From NCBI GenBank assembly GCA_028064935.1, contig JAPTWT010000231.1, forward strand, positions 1-12,488: 12,488 nucleotides of DNA, in the 5' to 3' direction. This DNA comes from Gammaproteobacteria bacterium (GTDB lineage: Bacteria; Pseudomonadota; Gammaproteobacteria; Acidiferrobacterales; Acidiferrobacteraceae). The notes under the pieces were generated by a model. It did no database searches, had not been told where the DNA came from, and saw only the letters and a program-made list of their open reading frames with translations. The position numbers were made by a program, and so were the translations under genes. Position 1 is the stretch's first letter, and each line of letters begins with the position of its first letter. Positions 1-7,446 of the stretch are shown one piece after another.

Positions 1-395
1 CTCTCCCACGTTTTCACGGTCGCAGGCTCCGCCTGGGCATGGAGCCCCTGGGAGAAACCCCGTCAAGCGGATCCGGGGCCAATGCCCCAACCTCCCGGAC
101 GGCAGGACAAAGCGACTGGTCGATGATGAGCATCGGCGCCTCGTCGAGGCCGCCCCAAAAGACCAGGGAGGGATGCCCCCATGCGCGACGCGGGCATTAT
201 GGGCCGCACGGCCCGGGGCCATATCGGGCCCTATCATCGCCTGGGCGATCGAGCCGCCATGCGCCGCGAGGAGGTCGTGGCGATGCGCTGGGATCATCTG
301 GACCGCAAGGTCCGGGGCTGTTGATGATCCCCGAGATGAAGACCGGAACATCTCGGCGGGCGCCGCTCTCCACGGCGGCCTTAGGCGTTCTGGAC
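1..395 (+). pseudogene. Tyrosine site-specific integrase, 5' part (degraded, cut by the edge and by an IS)
   Basis: Integrase-like peptides appear in changing frames: LSHVFTVA near 1-24 (frame 1), NPVKRIRG then TKRLVDDEHRRLVEAAPKDQ from 56 to about 170 (frame 2), AMRREEVVAMRWDHLDRKVRG around 256-320 (frame 1), and IPEMKTGTSRRAPLSTAALGVLD to 395 (frame 3). Read in order these follow a phage-type tyrosine recombinase: core-binding domain, then the start of the catalytic domain with the Arg of the 'MRRxE' block, then the 'KTGxxRxxPLS' beta strands. At least three frame changes mean it cannot make a full protein. The 5' end lies outside the window. The reading frame at 387-395 resumes in the same frame at 2949 beyond the insertion sequence, so this and the 2949-3215 fragment were one gene. 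Function before decay (integration of a phage or island) is inferred from the family. Confidence 0.75.
387..395 (+). repeat. Target-site duplication, left copy (GTTCTGGAC)
   Basis: The 9-bp word GTTCTGGAC directly precedes the left inverted repeat and is repeated exactly at 2949-2957, directly after the right inverted repeat. A 9-bp duplication is the length made by Tn5/IS50-type transposases. Confidence 0.9.
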
Positions 396-416
396 CTTTC
401 TATTGCACACATCTTT
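396..416 (+). repeat. Left terminal inverted repeat of the IS50-like element
   Basis: Reads CTTTCTATT, then G, then CACACATCTTT. It matches the inverted right end at 20 of 21 positions (G here, A on the right) and resembles the Tn5 19-bp end sequence recognised by the transposase. Confidence 0.9.
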
Positions 417-570
417 GGCGATTTTCTCTGATTGTTTGACGCGCCTAACGAAAGTGCTGGACACACGCGCCGAGATTGCGTAAGGTGGCGGTTGTCGCGG
501 CGTGCGACAAGGACAGGCGGACGGCGTGCAAAAGTCGAGGCGTTGTGGGGATCCGGATGTGCGGGCGATC

Positions 571-2013
571 ATGGAGGCCGGCACAGAGTCGGTCGAGTGG
601 GTGAGACAAGAGTTTGCCCGCGCCGACCTCTCCGATAAACGCCTGGATCGTCGCTTGGTGAAAACTGCGGAATATCTCGCCCAATCTCCCGGCTCGCCGA
701 TCAATGAAGCGTGCGGCAATTGGGCCAGTACGCAAGCGGCGTATCGGCTGTTCAATAATGCCAAGGCGAGCGCGGCGGGGATCCTCAAACCCCATTGGGA
801 AGCGACGGCCGCGCGCATGGCCGGCTGCGGGGGTGCGGTGCTGGTGATGCAGGACACGGTCTTCTTCTCCTACGGCCGGCACGTCAAGACCCGGGGCCTC
901 GGACCGATTGGCAAGAGCAACGCCGCGCATGACCGGGGCCTCATCATGCATAACGCACTGGCCTTCACCACCTCGGGCGTGCCGCTCGGGATCGTGAGCC
1001 AAAGCATCTGGGCGCGCAGGGAGATCCCGGAGGAAGACTATCAGGAGAAGATCGAGCGCCTGCAGGTCACGGCGATCGAGGAAAAAGAGAGCGCGAAATG
1101 GCTTATGGCGCTCAAAGAGACGGTCGAGCGGGCGCCCGCGGGCGTGCCGGTCGTCACCGTGGCCGACCGCGAATCGGACTTCTTCGAGTTCTTGACACGC
1201 GCCCAGGACCTGCAGGCGCACTATCTCATCCGCGCGCGCACCGACCGCAAGCTCGTGCCCGAAGACAGCGCGGGCTGCACGCGGATGCTCGAGGCGTTGA
1301 GCGACGCCCCGGCATGGGGGAGCATGACGATTGAGGTTCCTGGCAACGGCAGTCGTAAGGCGCGCACGGCGGCGATCGAGGTGCGCACAGCCGAGGTCAC
1401 GATCCAGCCCCCACCGCGCCGTGGGGCGGCCCAGACGTCCGGCTCCAGCGAGCCTGTGACCGTCACCCTGATCGGGGCGACCGAGTCGTCCCCGCCGGCC
1501 GGGGTGGAGCCGATCAGCTGGGTGTTGCTCACAAATCTCATCGTCAAAGACTTCGCGTCCGCCACCGAGAAGGTGCGGTGGTATGGGCGGCGCTGGGGTA
1601 TCGAGATCTGGCATAAGGTGCTCAAATCCGGCTGCAAGGTCGAGGACTGCCTGCTCGAGGAGGCCTTGCGCCTCAAGCGCTATCTGACGCTTTTCAGCAT
1701 CATCGGCGTGCGCCTGATGCATGTGACCTACCTGGCCCGCGCGCACCCGGATCGGCCGGCCACCGAGGTGTTCTCCGAGGAGGAGGTCGAAGCGCTGCAT
1801 ATCCGCGTCACGCGGGCATTGCCCCCCGCAGGTCCTGCCCCGACGCTGCGCGACATGGTGCGCATGCTGGGCCGGCTCGGCGGCCACTTGGGCCGCAAGG
1901 GGGATGGCGAACCCGGCGTCACCGTGCTCTGGCGCGGCTGGACGAGTCTTTACGAGACGGTCGAGACACTGCGTGCCCATAAACATGTCCTCAGCCCGCG
2001 CGACTCGAGCTGA
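571..2013 (+). CDS. tnpA: IS4-family (Tn5/IS50-type) DDE transposase
   Basis: Cut-and-paste transposase that would act on the terminal repeats flanking this gene. The RNase-H-like catalytic triad is visible: first Asp in MQDT (residue 95 from this start), second Asp in ADRESD (199), and the Glu in the YREK signature of IS4 transposases, Tyr338-Arg341-Glu345-Lys352 within YGRRWGIEIWHKVLKSG. The N-terminal motif WVRQEFARADLSDKRLDRRL matches the Tn5 DNA-binding region. ATG571 is preferred to the upstream in-frame GTG at 502 because it gives 480 aa (Tn5 Tnp is 476) and puts the first Asp near Tn5 Asp97. Neither start has a clear Shine-Dalgarno sequence. No internal stop or frameshift is seen, so it may be active. 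The next gene starts 3 bp after the stop. Confidence 0.93.
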   Translation: MEAGTESVEWVRQEFARADLSDKRLDRRLVKTAEYLAQSPGSPINEACGNWASTQAAYRLFNNAKASAAGILKPHWEATAARMAGCGGAVLVMQDTVFFSYGRHVKTRGLGPIGKSNAAHDRGLIMHNALAFTTSGVPLGIVSQSIWARREIPEEDYQEKIERLQVTAIEEKESAKWLMALKETVERAPAGVPVVTVADRESDFFEFLTRAQDLQAHYLIRARTDRKLVPEDSAGCTRMLEALSDAPAWGSMTIEVPGNGSRKARTAAIEVRTAEVTIQPPPRRGAAQTSGSSEPVTVTLIGATESSPPAGVEPISWVLLTNLIVKDFASATEKVRWYGRRWGIEIWHKVLKSGCKVEDCLLEEALRLKRYLTLFSIIGVRLMHVTYLARAHPDRPATEVFSEEEVEALHIRVTRALPPAGPAPTLRDMVRMLGRLGGHLGRKGDGEPGVTVLWRGWTSLYETVETLRAHKHVLSPRDSS

Positions 2014-2016
2014 ACG

Positions 2017-2871
2017 ATGCGCTACTGCGGACGAGAGTTTACACCAGCCGAGATCGCGCTGATCCGCGAGTGGCTCACGACCCCCCAGATGAACCGTGCT
2101 CGTTTATCCCGGGAAGTCTGTGAGAGGCTCGGATGGCGCCGGGACAATGGCGCTCTGAAGGATATGAGCTGTCGCGTGGCCCTCAACCGCATGCACGCCG
2201 ATGGGCTGATCACACTGCCCCCGCCGCGCAACCCCAAGCCCGTCACCTACCGGTCCTATCCGGACATCGAACAGGCGGTTTGCGAACCCGCCGTCATCCC
2301 GGCCATCGATCTCGCTACGCTCACCATTGATCCGGTCCTCGGCAGAGCCGAATCGCGGCTGTGGAACGCCTATATCGAACGCCACCACTACCTCGGGCAT
2401 ACCCTCATGCCCGGGGCGCAACTGCGCTACTTCGTACGCGCCCAAGGCCAGATCGTCGCGGCCCTGGGCTTCGGGGCCAGCGCCTGGAAGGTCAAGCCCC
2501 GCGATCAGGCCATCGGCTGGACGGTCGATCAGCGGCAACGCAATCTGCACCTGATCGTCAACAATGCCCGTTTCCTTATTCTGCCGTGGATCCATTGCCC
2601 AAACTTGGCCTCACGGATCCTGGCCTTGGTCAGCCGCCGACTCCCCGACGACTGGCACGCCCGCTACAGCTATCGCCCGGTTCTGCTCGAAACCTTCGTC
2701 GAGAAGCCGCGCTTTACCGGTACCTGCTACAAGGCGGCCAACTGGCAAAACCTTGGGGATACTCAAGGGCGCGGTAAGCTCGACGTCTTGCATCGCCACG
2801 CAAAGCCCGTCAAAAGTATCTGGATCTATCCGCTCGTGCGGGACTTTCGCCGGCATCTCTGCAACGCATAA
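2017..2871 (+). CDS. DUF4338 / DruA-like protein, second cistron of the IS
   Basis: A 284-residue protein of the DUF4338 family, whose best-known member is DruA of the Druantia anti-phage system. The N-terminal ~75 residues (REFTPAEIALIREWL onward) look helical and winged-helix-like. The conserved core follows: ERHHYLGH (121-128), GFGASAWKVKPRDQAIGW (about 151-168), NNARFLILPW, and the signature ETFVEKPRF-TGTCYKAANW-LG-T-GRG (225-253). ATG2017 starts 3 bp after the transposase stop, which suggests translational coupling. No other Druantia gene (DruE-like helicase, DruB-D) lies in the window, so a working Druantia locus is not supported. The gene lies inside the element's inverted repeats and moves with it. 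Its role is unknown: transposition accessory factor, DNA-processing enzyme and defence cargo are all possible. Confidence 0.85.
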   Translation: MRYCGREFTPAEIALIREWLTTPQMNRARLSREVCERLGWRRDNGALKDMSCRVALNRMHADGLITLPPPRNPKPVTYRSYPDIEQAVCEPAVIPAIDLATLTIDPVLGRAESRLWNAYIERHHYLGHTLMPGAQLRYFVRAQGQIVAALGFGASAWKVKPRDQAIGWTVDQRQRNLHLIVNNARFLILPWIHCPNLASRILALVSRRLPDDWHARYSYRPVLLETFVEKPRFTGTCYKAANWQNLGDTQGRGKLDVLHRHAKPVKSIWIYPLVRDFRRHLCNA

Positions 2872-2927
2872 GACAGGCCATTCGATTACCTATCGATATT
2901 CATCGATGCCTCATGCTTTGTTGATAG

Positions 2928-2948
2928 AAAGATGTGTGTAATAGAAAG
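2928..2948 (-). repeat. Right terminal inverted repeat of the IS50-like element
   Basis: On the minus strand it reads CTTTCTATT, then A, then CACACATCTTT: inverted copy of 396-416 with one difference. It lies 56 bp after the stop of the DruA-like gene, so that gene is inside the element. Confidence 0.9.
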
Positions 2949-2957
2949 GTTCTGGAC
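2949..2957 (+). repeat. Target-site duplication, right copy (GTTCTGGAC)
   Basis: Exact copy of 387-395, directly outside the right inverted repeat. Confidence 0.9.
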
Positions 2958-3215
2958 AGGCTGCCCCGCCGCTTCGATGGGCGCGTATGAGGCGTAGGCC
3001 ATTCGGCCTGATATGTGCGCCCCGATTTGATCCCCCAGGCCTCGTTGTGCGCCGAACGGCCCATTGAGCGGGTCTGCCAAGCGGCCGACGTCGAGGGGCT
3101 GACCTTCCACGATCTGTACCATGAGGCGACCTCCCAGCTTTTTTAGAAGGGGGCTAAACCCTATGGAGGCTCGGCAATAACGGGACACGAGACCCTGCAG
3201 ATGCTGAAACGGTAT
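2949..3215 (+). pseudogene. Tyrosine site-specific integrase, 3' part (degraded)
   Basis: Continues the integrase gene broken at 395, in the same frame: VLDRLPRRFDGRV, a TGA at 2988, PDLIPQASLCAERPIERVCQAADVEGLTFHDLYHEATSQLF, a TAG at 3144, then ITGHETLQMLKRYT to about 3215. This is the C-terminal catalytic half of a tyrosine recombinase. The box II motif HxxR is HDLY here, so the second catalytic Arg is lost. The GH-T-LQML-RY block with the nucleophilic Tyr is still readable. In-frame stops and the missing Arg show it was inactive independently of the IS insertion. After RYT the expected HLRAE-type tail is absent and sequence of another recombinase begins, which suggests a deletion or recombination joint near 3215-3235. 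Confidence 0.75.
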
Positions 3216-3234
3216 ACGCCGGGCGTTCTATGCT

Positions 3235-3480
3235 ATGTCCCGACAGATCGATCTGCGCGATGCCGCCGGCAGTCACGGGCCACGTCTGCACGACCTCCGA
3301 TTCGCATCCAGGACGTTTTTGCGGTGGTATCCCGCCGGAGAAGACCCGGGGACCGCTCGCCAGCGCTGTCGGCCTATCTCGAACATGCGCACTGGGGCGA
3401 TACGTTCTGGTATCTGAGCGCGTTGCAGGAGTTGATGCGCGCGGCGATGTCGCGGTTCGAACGACATTGGGAGCAGTGGT
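3235..3480 (+). pseudogene. Second tyrosine recombinase, C-terminal fragment (frameshifted)
   Basis: Box II appears as LHDLRFASRTFLRWYPAGEDPG (frame 1, about 3289-3350). After a frameshift, frame 3 continues PALSAYLEHAHWGDTFWYLSALQELMRAAMSRFERHWEQ. This matches the C-terminus of XerC/D-like recombinases of the type with ALSAYLGHxHVSDTYWYLSAxPEL, where the Tyr of the TxWYLS block is the nucleophile. The HxLR motif is intact, but the frameshift and missing N-terminal half make this a remnant. The tail runs in frame into the start of the next recombinase. I see nothing that says which element it came from. Confidence 0.65.
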
Positions 3481-3482
3481 CA

Positions 3483-3937
3483 TTGACCGCCCTCACCAGC
3501 TTCGCTCCGCTCCTGGAGCGTTTCTTCACGCAGCGGCTGATGTAGGAGCGTCAGGTCAGCCTCTACGCGATCTGTTCCTATTGCGATACCTTTCGTCTGT
3601 TCCTGAAGTTCACCCAGCAGCGCTTGCACAAGTTCCCGTCCACGCTGGCTTTCGAAGAAATCGATACACCGTTGATCGTGGCGTTTCCCGATCCCATGAA
3701 AAAGCAGGGGCGCTCAAGCGTTCGCAGTCGTAATCTGCGCCTCGCCGCCATTCATTCTTTCGCTACATCGCCTTCGAGCTCCCAACCCACTCGGCGCGGA
3801 TCCAGCGCGCTCGCTATCCCGGCCAGCGTTTCACGCGTACCCTGGTTCGATTCTTCACGCGTGCGGAAGTCGATGCCTTGCTCACTGCTCCGGATCGGCG
3901 CACCTGGTTTGGGCGGCGCGACGAGGGGCGCTTATGA
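3483..3937 (+). pseudogene. Third tyrosine recombinase, N-terminal fragment (stop and frameshift)
   Basis: Frame 3 reads LTALTSFAPLLERFFTQRLM, a TAG at 3543, then ERQVSLYAICSYCDTFRLFLKF onward through LAFEEIDTPLIVAF to RSRNLRLAAIHSF. The match then moves to frame 2 with RYIAFELPTHSARIQ and RFFTRAEVDALLTAPDRRTW, ending at TGA 3935-3937. This is the SAM-like core-binding domain and the first strands of the catalytic domain of an XerD-like integrase. All catalytic residues lie beyond the truncation. Three tyrosine recombinases in tandem on one strand recall RIT (recombinase-in-trio) elements, but only the second and third look like that type; this link is inference. Confidence 0.65.
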
Positions 3938-4227
3938 CGGCCTCGATACCCCAATATTCTACCGGACATTCATCTCAAATTTGGGACTCTTTCGGGTCGC
4001 ATGGCCCCGCGTGTCGACCGAAACCTCCATATCTTGGCAGGCGATACCGGGGGTCTAGCTCACTGGCCTTGAGTTGGCCTCAAAGACGTTCATGCGCCCA
4101 GTGCCTCTATGTCATGGAGAACCACGAGCCGTATGGGCAGCGCCCGGTAGCAGAGTTTTGGAAAAAGGCTTGCGCCAAGATATCTTGGCCCGATGTGTTA
4201 GTCACAGATAAACTAAGTGACGACTAC
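3938..4227. other. Gene-free stretch between integrase remnants and the allA end
   Basis: No coding region with recognisable homology on either strand. Open frames here are short and lack family motifs. It contains a 16-bp perfect palindrome at 4174-4189 (listed separately), and its right half ATATCTTGGC also occurs near 4030. This is probably debris between the mobile-element scar and the catabolic operon. Confidence 0.5.
4160..4189 (-). terminator. Possible operon terminator (palindrome followed by T-run)
   Basis: GCCAAGATATCTTGGC at 4174-4189 is a perfect 16-bp palindrome, able to form a 6-bp stem with an ATAT loop. Read on the minus strand it is followed, after GCAAGCC, by TTTTT. It lies about 40 bp beyond the allA stop, where the five-gene minus-strand operon should end. 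The T-run is 7 nt away from the stem, so this is a weak terminator call. It could instead be a protein-binding palindrome. Confidence 0.35.
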
Positions 4228-4767
4228 CTACTGTTGTTCATTCGAATATCCAGTGGATGGCGGCCACACGAGTCGTGCCGGTATACTTAAAGGGTATTCC
4301 TCAAGGTTATTGCGGGAATCGGCATGTTCCACCACTAGGAAATCCCCATTATCGACGAGCGAGAGAAGGGGGTAATGCCACGTGTTTCGGGCAATGTTGA
4401 CGCCGCGGCCATGGTCTACATGAAAAGCGCGCAGCGCCTTGTAATCTGGCAACGATCCGAGCGCCACGACTACAATAAACGCCTGTCCGTGCAGCGGCAT
4501 GAAGAGTTGGGTTCCGCGCGGGTGACGTTCCATGTGATGCAAGATTATGGGTTCATGAGGCGCGCGTGCCCGATAAACGTGCACGCAGGCTTGCGCGCTA
4601 TCGCCCAACACCGAGATGCGGGTGAGGTTTCTGAAGCGTTCGACGTTACCCGCATTGATAAAGTTTGACGCAGCCCCAGAGACTTCCAGTAGGTCGCCGT
4701 AAGGCGCGAAGGTCTTGCGAGCCACGGGTTCAATAGTAAGACTGCGAGGCTCAGGCGAGACGGGCAT
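4228..4767 (-). CDS. allA: Ureidoglycolate lyase
   Basis: Cytoplasmic enzyme that cleaves (S)-ureidoglycolate to glyoxylate and urea (EC 4.3.2.3), the last step of allantoin breakdown by the allantoicase route. Family signatures are clear: FAPYGDLLE (20-28), HHMERHPRGTQLFMPL (77-92) and GVNIARNTWHYPLLSL (122-137), in a 179-aa cupin-like protein. That is slightly longer than the ~160 aa of E. coli AllA because of a C-terminal tail. ATG4767 is chosen; a GTG two codons upstream (4773) is an alternative. Either start lies inside the end of alc, whose stop is at 4751, so the two genes overlap by 17-23 bp and are probably translationally coupled. Last gene of the minus-strand operon. Confidence 0.92.
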   Translation of the reverse strand: MPVSPEPRSLTIEPVARKTFAPYGDLLEVSGAASNFINAGNVERFRNLTRISVLGDSAQACVHVYRARAPHEPIILHHMERHPRGTQLFMPLHGQAFIVVVALGSLPDYKALRAFHVDHGRGVNIARNTWHYPLLSLVDNGDFLVVEHADSRNNLEEYPLSIPARLVWPPSTGYSNEQQ

Positions 4768-5755
4768 AGGCACGTAGCCGACTCACGCCGCCATCCGGCA
4801 TGATATTAAAGCGAAGATGCGTGACCGGGCCAATGGCGGTTACATCGGTAAACGAGTGCATGGTATTTGGATGCAGTGGCTGCTCGGGGAGGAGGATGCC
4901 CCAAAACAGGCTTTGAGGCAGAAGGATGCTGGCATCGGGCGCCCCATCTATACGGGCGGCATGAATAGAACAAGAGGCCGGGTAATTGCCTTTGAAATGC
5001 GATGTGTCCACATCGATGTGTTCGATAGTGCCGGGACACCCGAGAGAGAGAATACACCAGTCGTAACCAGGCCCGCGCCGGCGCCGAGTTTCCCAACCGT
5101 CGCTCATGTCTCGGCCGCGCTCTGGGCGAAGTAAATTCCTGGGGTGCCCGTAATGGGCGTCACTCCATGCCAGCACACGACCACCATTTGCTAACGCGAG
5201 GAGATCGCAGACATCGCCCACCCCCTTGAGGTCGGGCGGACAGACTACGCCATAGACACGCAAGCGTGCGATCCCGCCGTCTGGATAAATGCGCATCCGG
5301 ACATGCGTGCACGGTTGGGAGGTCTCTAGCCTTACCCGGTGTTGCGCGTTCCCACGAAGAGTGATAAGACCTAGCAGTGGCTCCCATTTAGTACAATCGT
5401 CCGGATTCGTTCCTGGCGGCAGGCGCGTTCCGTCGAGCGCGGCTCCAGCCGGAGCATTCCCACTAAAAAAGCTTGTGTCAATCTCGAGTCCCGTGACCAT
5501 CCCGCAGTAGGCTAGCCGTATGACGCACCAATCGTAACCACCACTGCGCCGACGACGCGTTTCCCATCCATCCATCCATTTGCCATGTTCGTCGTAAAGA
5601 CCCTCTTTAAACTGGGGCGGCGTCGGATCAAGTATGCGGCTACAAGGCGCAAAAAACTCGTCGCTAAGTGCAATAACCTCAGCGCCTAGAGAGGCGTCTG
5701 CCAAATTCCAGTCATCCATAGAATATTCTGAATAATCTTCATCAGAATCAGTCAT
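4751..5755 (-). CDS. alc: Allantoicase
   Basis: Hydrolyses allantoate to (S)-ureidoglycolate and urea (EC 3.5.3.4). The 334-aa protein shows the two homologous beta-sandwich repeats of the family. Repeat 1 has LGAEVIALSDEFFAP (23-37), DGWETRRRRSGGYDWC (62-77), IDTSFFSGNAP, and RIYPDGGIARLRVYG. Repeat 2 has GGRVLAWSDAHYGHP, DGWETRRRRGPGYDWC, VDTSHFKGNYP, and NIMPDGGVSRLRAYA. Length is usual. ATG5755 is preceded by AGAAGG 6 nt upstream, which fixes the start. It begins 17 bp after the puuE stop. The choice of allantoicase rather than allantoate amidohydrolase means that nitrogen leaves as urea; no urease gene is in the window. Confidence 0.95.
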   Translation of the reverse strand: MTDSDEDYSEYSMDDWNLADASLGAEVIALSDEFFAPCSRILDPTPPQFKEGLYDEHGKWMDGWETRRRRSGGYDWCVIRLAYCGMVTGLEIDTSFFSGNAPAGAALDGTRLPPGTNPDDCTKWEPLLGLITLRGNAQHRVRLETSQPCTHVRMRIYPDGGIARLRVYGVVCPPDLKGVGDVCDLLALANGGRVLAWSDAHYGHPRNLLRPERGRDMSDGWETRRRRGPGYDWCILSLGCPGTIEHIDVDTSHFKGNYPASCSIHAARIDGAPDASILLPQSLFWGILLPEQPLHPNTMHSFTDVTAIGPVTHLRFNIMPDGGVSRLRAYARLA

Positions 5756-5772
5756 ACAATCCTTCTTATAGG

Positions 5773-6711
5773 CTAGGCGCTATCCATTGATAGACTTGGA
5801 TGGCGGACGCGCCAGTGTCTGGCAATGTCGATGCGGCGAGCCACCCAAACTCGGTCATGTCGCTCGATATGGTCAAGAAACTTCTGTAGTGCACGGAAAC
5901 GCCCGGGACGGCCAATCAGTCGACAATGCAGGCCTACAGACATCATGCGCGGGTATTCTTCGCCTTCCGCATAAAGTGTATCGAATGCGTCGCGCAAGTA
6001 GGTATAAAAATGGTCCGCGGTGTTAAATCCCTGCGCTGTGGCAAATCGCATGTCATTAGCATCCAGCGTGTATGGCACGATGAGATGCGAGCGTATCTCG
6101 CCGCTGGTTGTCGCAACCTTTGTCCAAAACGGCAGATCGTCTCCATAATTGTCCGCATCATACTCAAACCCCCCCTCCTCAACGACCAGTCGCCGCGTGT
6201 TGGGGCTGTCCCGGCCCGTGTACCAACCCACGGGGCGCTGGCCAGTGAGGCGCTTGATGCTGCAGATGGCCCTATTCAAATGCGCCTGTTCGGTATCGGC
6301 GTCCACGTATTGGTAATCCAGCCAGCGCCATCCATGACCCGCGACTTCATGACCATGTTCCACGCACACTGCGGCAATCTCGGGATTACGCTCCAATGCC
6401 AATCCCACCGCGAACACGGTTAGTGGCAATCGGCGCCGACGAAACTCGGATAGAATACGCCAGACTCCGACGCGGGCACCGTATTCGTAGATGGACTCCA
6501 TGCTCATATGGCGCCCGGTATGTGCGGGCGCATGTATGATCTCTGACAGGAATGTTTCCGCATGAGGGTCACCGTCTAGTACGCAGTACTCGCCACCCTC
6601 TTCGTAATTTAGTACAAATTGCACAGCAATCCGTGCCCCATCTGGCCAATCCGCGTAGGGGGCGCTTGCCCCATAACCTTGAAAATCTCGAGGGCATCCG
6701 TTATCGCTCAC
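5773..6711 (-). CDS. puuE: Allantoinase, PuuE (polysaccharide-deacetylase-like) type
   Basis: Opens the hydantoin ring of (S)-allantoin to give allantoate (EC 3.5.2.5). It belongs to the PuuE/HpxB allantoinases, which have a NodB-like deacetylase fold and are unrelated to the metal-dependent AllB amidohydrolases. Visible family blocks: RDFQGYG (8-14), ARIAVQFVLNYEEGGE, GARVGVWRIL, HGHEVAGHGWRWLDY, GWYTGRDSPNTRRL, YDADNYGDDLPFW and GLHCRLIGRPGR. GTG6711 is preferred to the TTG at 6723: it overlaps the hpxA stop as GTGA, has GGAG 6 nt upstream, and gives 312 aa, close to the family length. Third gene of the operon, between racemase and allantoicase, matching reaction order. Confidence 0.94.
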   Translation of the reverse strand: MSDNGCPRDFQGYGASAPYADWPDGARIAVQFVLNYEEGGEYCVLDGDPHAETFLSEIIHAPAHTGRHMSMESIYEYGARVGVWRILSEFRRRRLPLTVFAVGLALERNPEIAAVCVEHGHEVAGHGWRWLDYQYVDADTEQAHLNRAICSIKRLTGQRPVGWYTGRDSPNTRRLVVEEGGFEYDADNYGDDLPFWTKVATTSGEIRSHLIVPYTLDANDMRFATAQGFNTADHFYTYLRDAFDTLYAEGEEYPRMMSVGLHCRLIGRPGRFRALQKFLDHIERHDRVWVARRIDIARHWRVRHPSLSMDSA

Positions 6712-7442
6712 GGCTTGCTCCAATGCTCATAGCGCCCCTTAAAATGTTTGTGCGGTGGGGACGCAAGATCGCCGAATTTGCTCGTATGTAGCCCCATACC
6801 CACTAGAGCCTCACACATACGAACGGCGACGCCCACACCGTCTATAACCGGAAGCCCCAATTCGGCTGATAACGGCCCGGCCAGTGCCCCCATTCCCGCG
6901 CATCCGAGCACGATGGCACCTATGTCATCCTCATCTCGGGCGCGTCGGCATTCATCCCGGATGCGTACATCGGCCAGACAACCCTGCTTAACAATATCCA
7001 AAACAGGGGTATTTACGGCCCGAATGCGCCTACAATGGCGCTCAAAACCGTATCGTCGAAGCAATTCCTCGGATTGAATCGCGGTTCGATGCAAGCTCGT
7101 TACGATAGAGAAACGCGTAGCAAGAAGCACAGCGGCATGCATGGCTGCCTCAGCAATTCCGAGCACTGGACCGTAGGCAAGCTCGCGTGCCGCATACAGG
7201 GCTGGGTCGCCAAAACACGCGATTACGTGGGCGTCGTATCCTTGTGCGCGCCCCGCTTCCACGCACTCCAATAAAGCCGCACCCGCCACTGCTTCATCAA
7301 AATGTGATTCGATAGAAACGGGGCCGTGCTCAGGGGCCATGACAGTGACCTGGGTACCTAAACTGGCTGCCGCACTTGCAACAGTGCAGATCTGTTGCGT
7401 CATGCTACCGTTCGTATTCGGGTTGATGACCTGTATGCGCAT
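6708..7442 (-). CDS. hpxA: Allantoin racemase (Asp/Glu/hydantoin racemase family)
   Basis: Expected to interconvert (R)- and (S)-allantoin, so that racemised allantoin can be used fully by the S-specific allantoinase. The 244-aa protein is of the Asp/Glu/hydantoin racemase superfamily. It has NPNTNGSMT at 7-15, a first catalytic Cys in ACFGDPAL (Cys76), and a second in VLGCAGMG (Cys181), the two-cysteine acid/base pair of these cofactor-independent racemases. ATG7442 lies 4 bp after the regulator's stop, and the gene overlaps puuE by 4 bp. Substrate is inferred from neighbours: the fold alone would also allow hydantoin racemase. The order regulator-racemase-allantoinase matches the Klebsiella hpxSAB operon. 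Confidence 0.88.
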   Translation of the reverse strand: MRIQVINPNTNGSMTQQICTVASAAASLGTQVTVMAPEHGPVSIESHFDEAVAGAALLECVEAGRAQGYDAHVIACFGDPALYAARELAYGPVLGIAEAAMHAAVLLATRFSIVTSLHRTAIQSEELLRRYGFERHCRRIRAVNTPVLDIVKQGCLADVRIRDECRRARDEDDIGAIVLGCAGMGALAGPLSAELGLPVIDGVGVAVRMCEALVGMGLHTSKFGDLASPPHKHFKGRYEHWSKP

Positions 7443-7446
7443 TCGT

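Larger units (their letters stand above)
396..2948 (+). mobile_element. IS4-family (IS50/Tn5-like) insertion sequence carrying transposase plus DruA-like gene
   Basis: A complete 2553-bp element is delimited by 21-bp terminal inverted repeats (20/21 identical) and an exact 9-bp target duplication. The outer 19 bp of each end resemble the Tn5 mosaic end: by eye 15/19 on the left and 16/19 on the right, including the inner ACACATCT block. It holds two same-strand genes, a Tn5-like transposase and a DUF4338/DruA-like protein, separated by 3 bp and so probably cotranscribed. The stretch 417-570 before the transposase has no gene that I recognise. The exact duplication and the two open genes suggest a young, possibly still mobile insertion. 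It sits inside the integrase pseudogene. Confidence 0.9.

Noticed and set aside
445..1986. 513-residue open frame on the minus strand opposite the transposase
   Set aside because: It is the mirror of a high-G+C coding region; composition is Arg/Ala/His/Gly rich with no family motif, while the plus strand has a full DDE transposase.
2017..2871. A Druantia anti-phage system
   Set aside because: Only a DruA-like protein is present. No DruE-type helicase or other Druantia genes are in the window, and the gene belongs to the insertion sequence.
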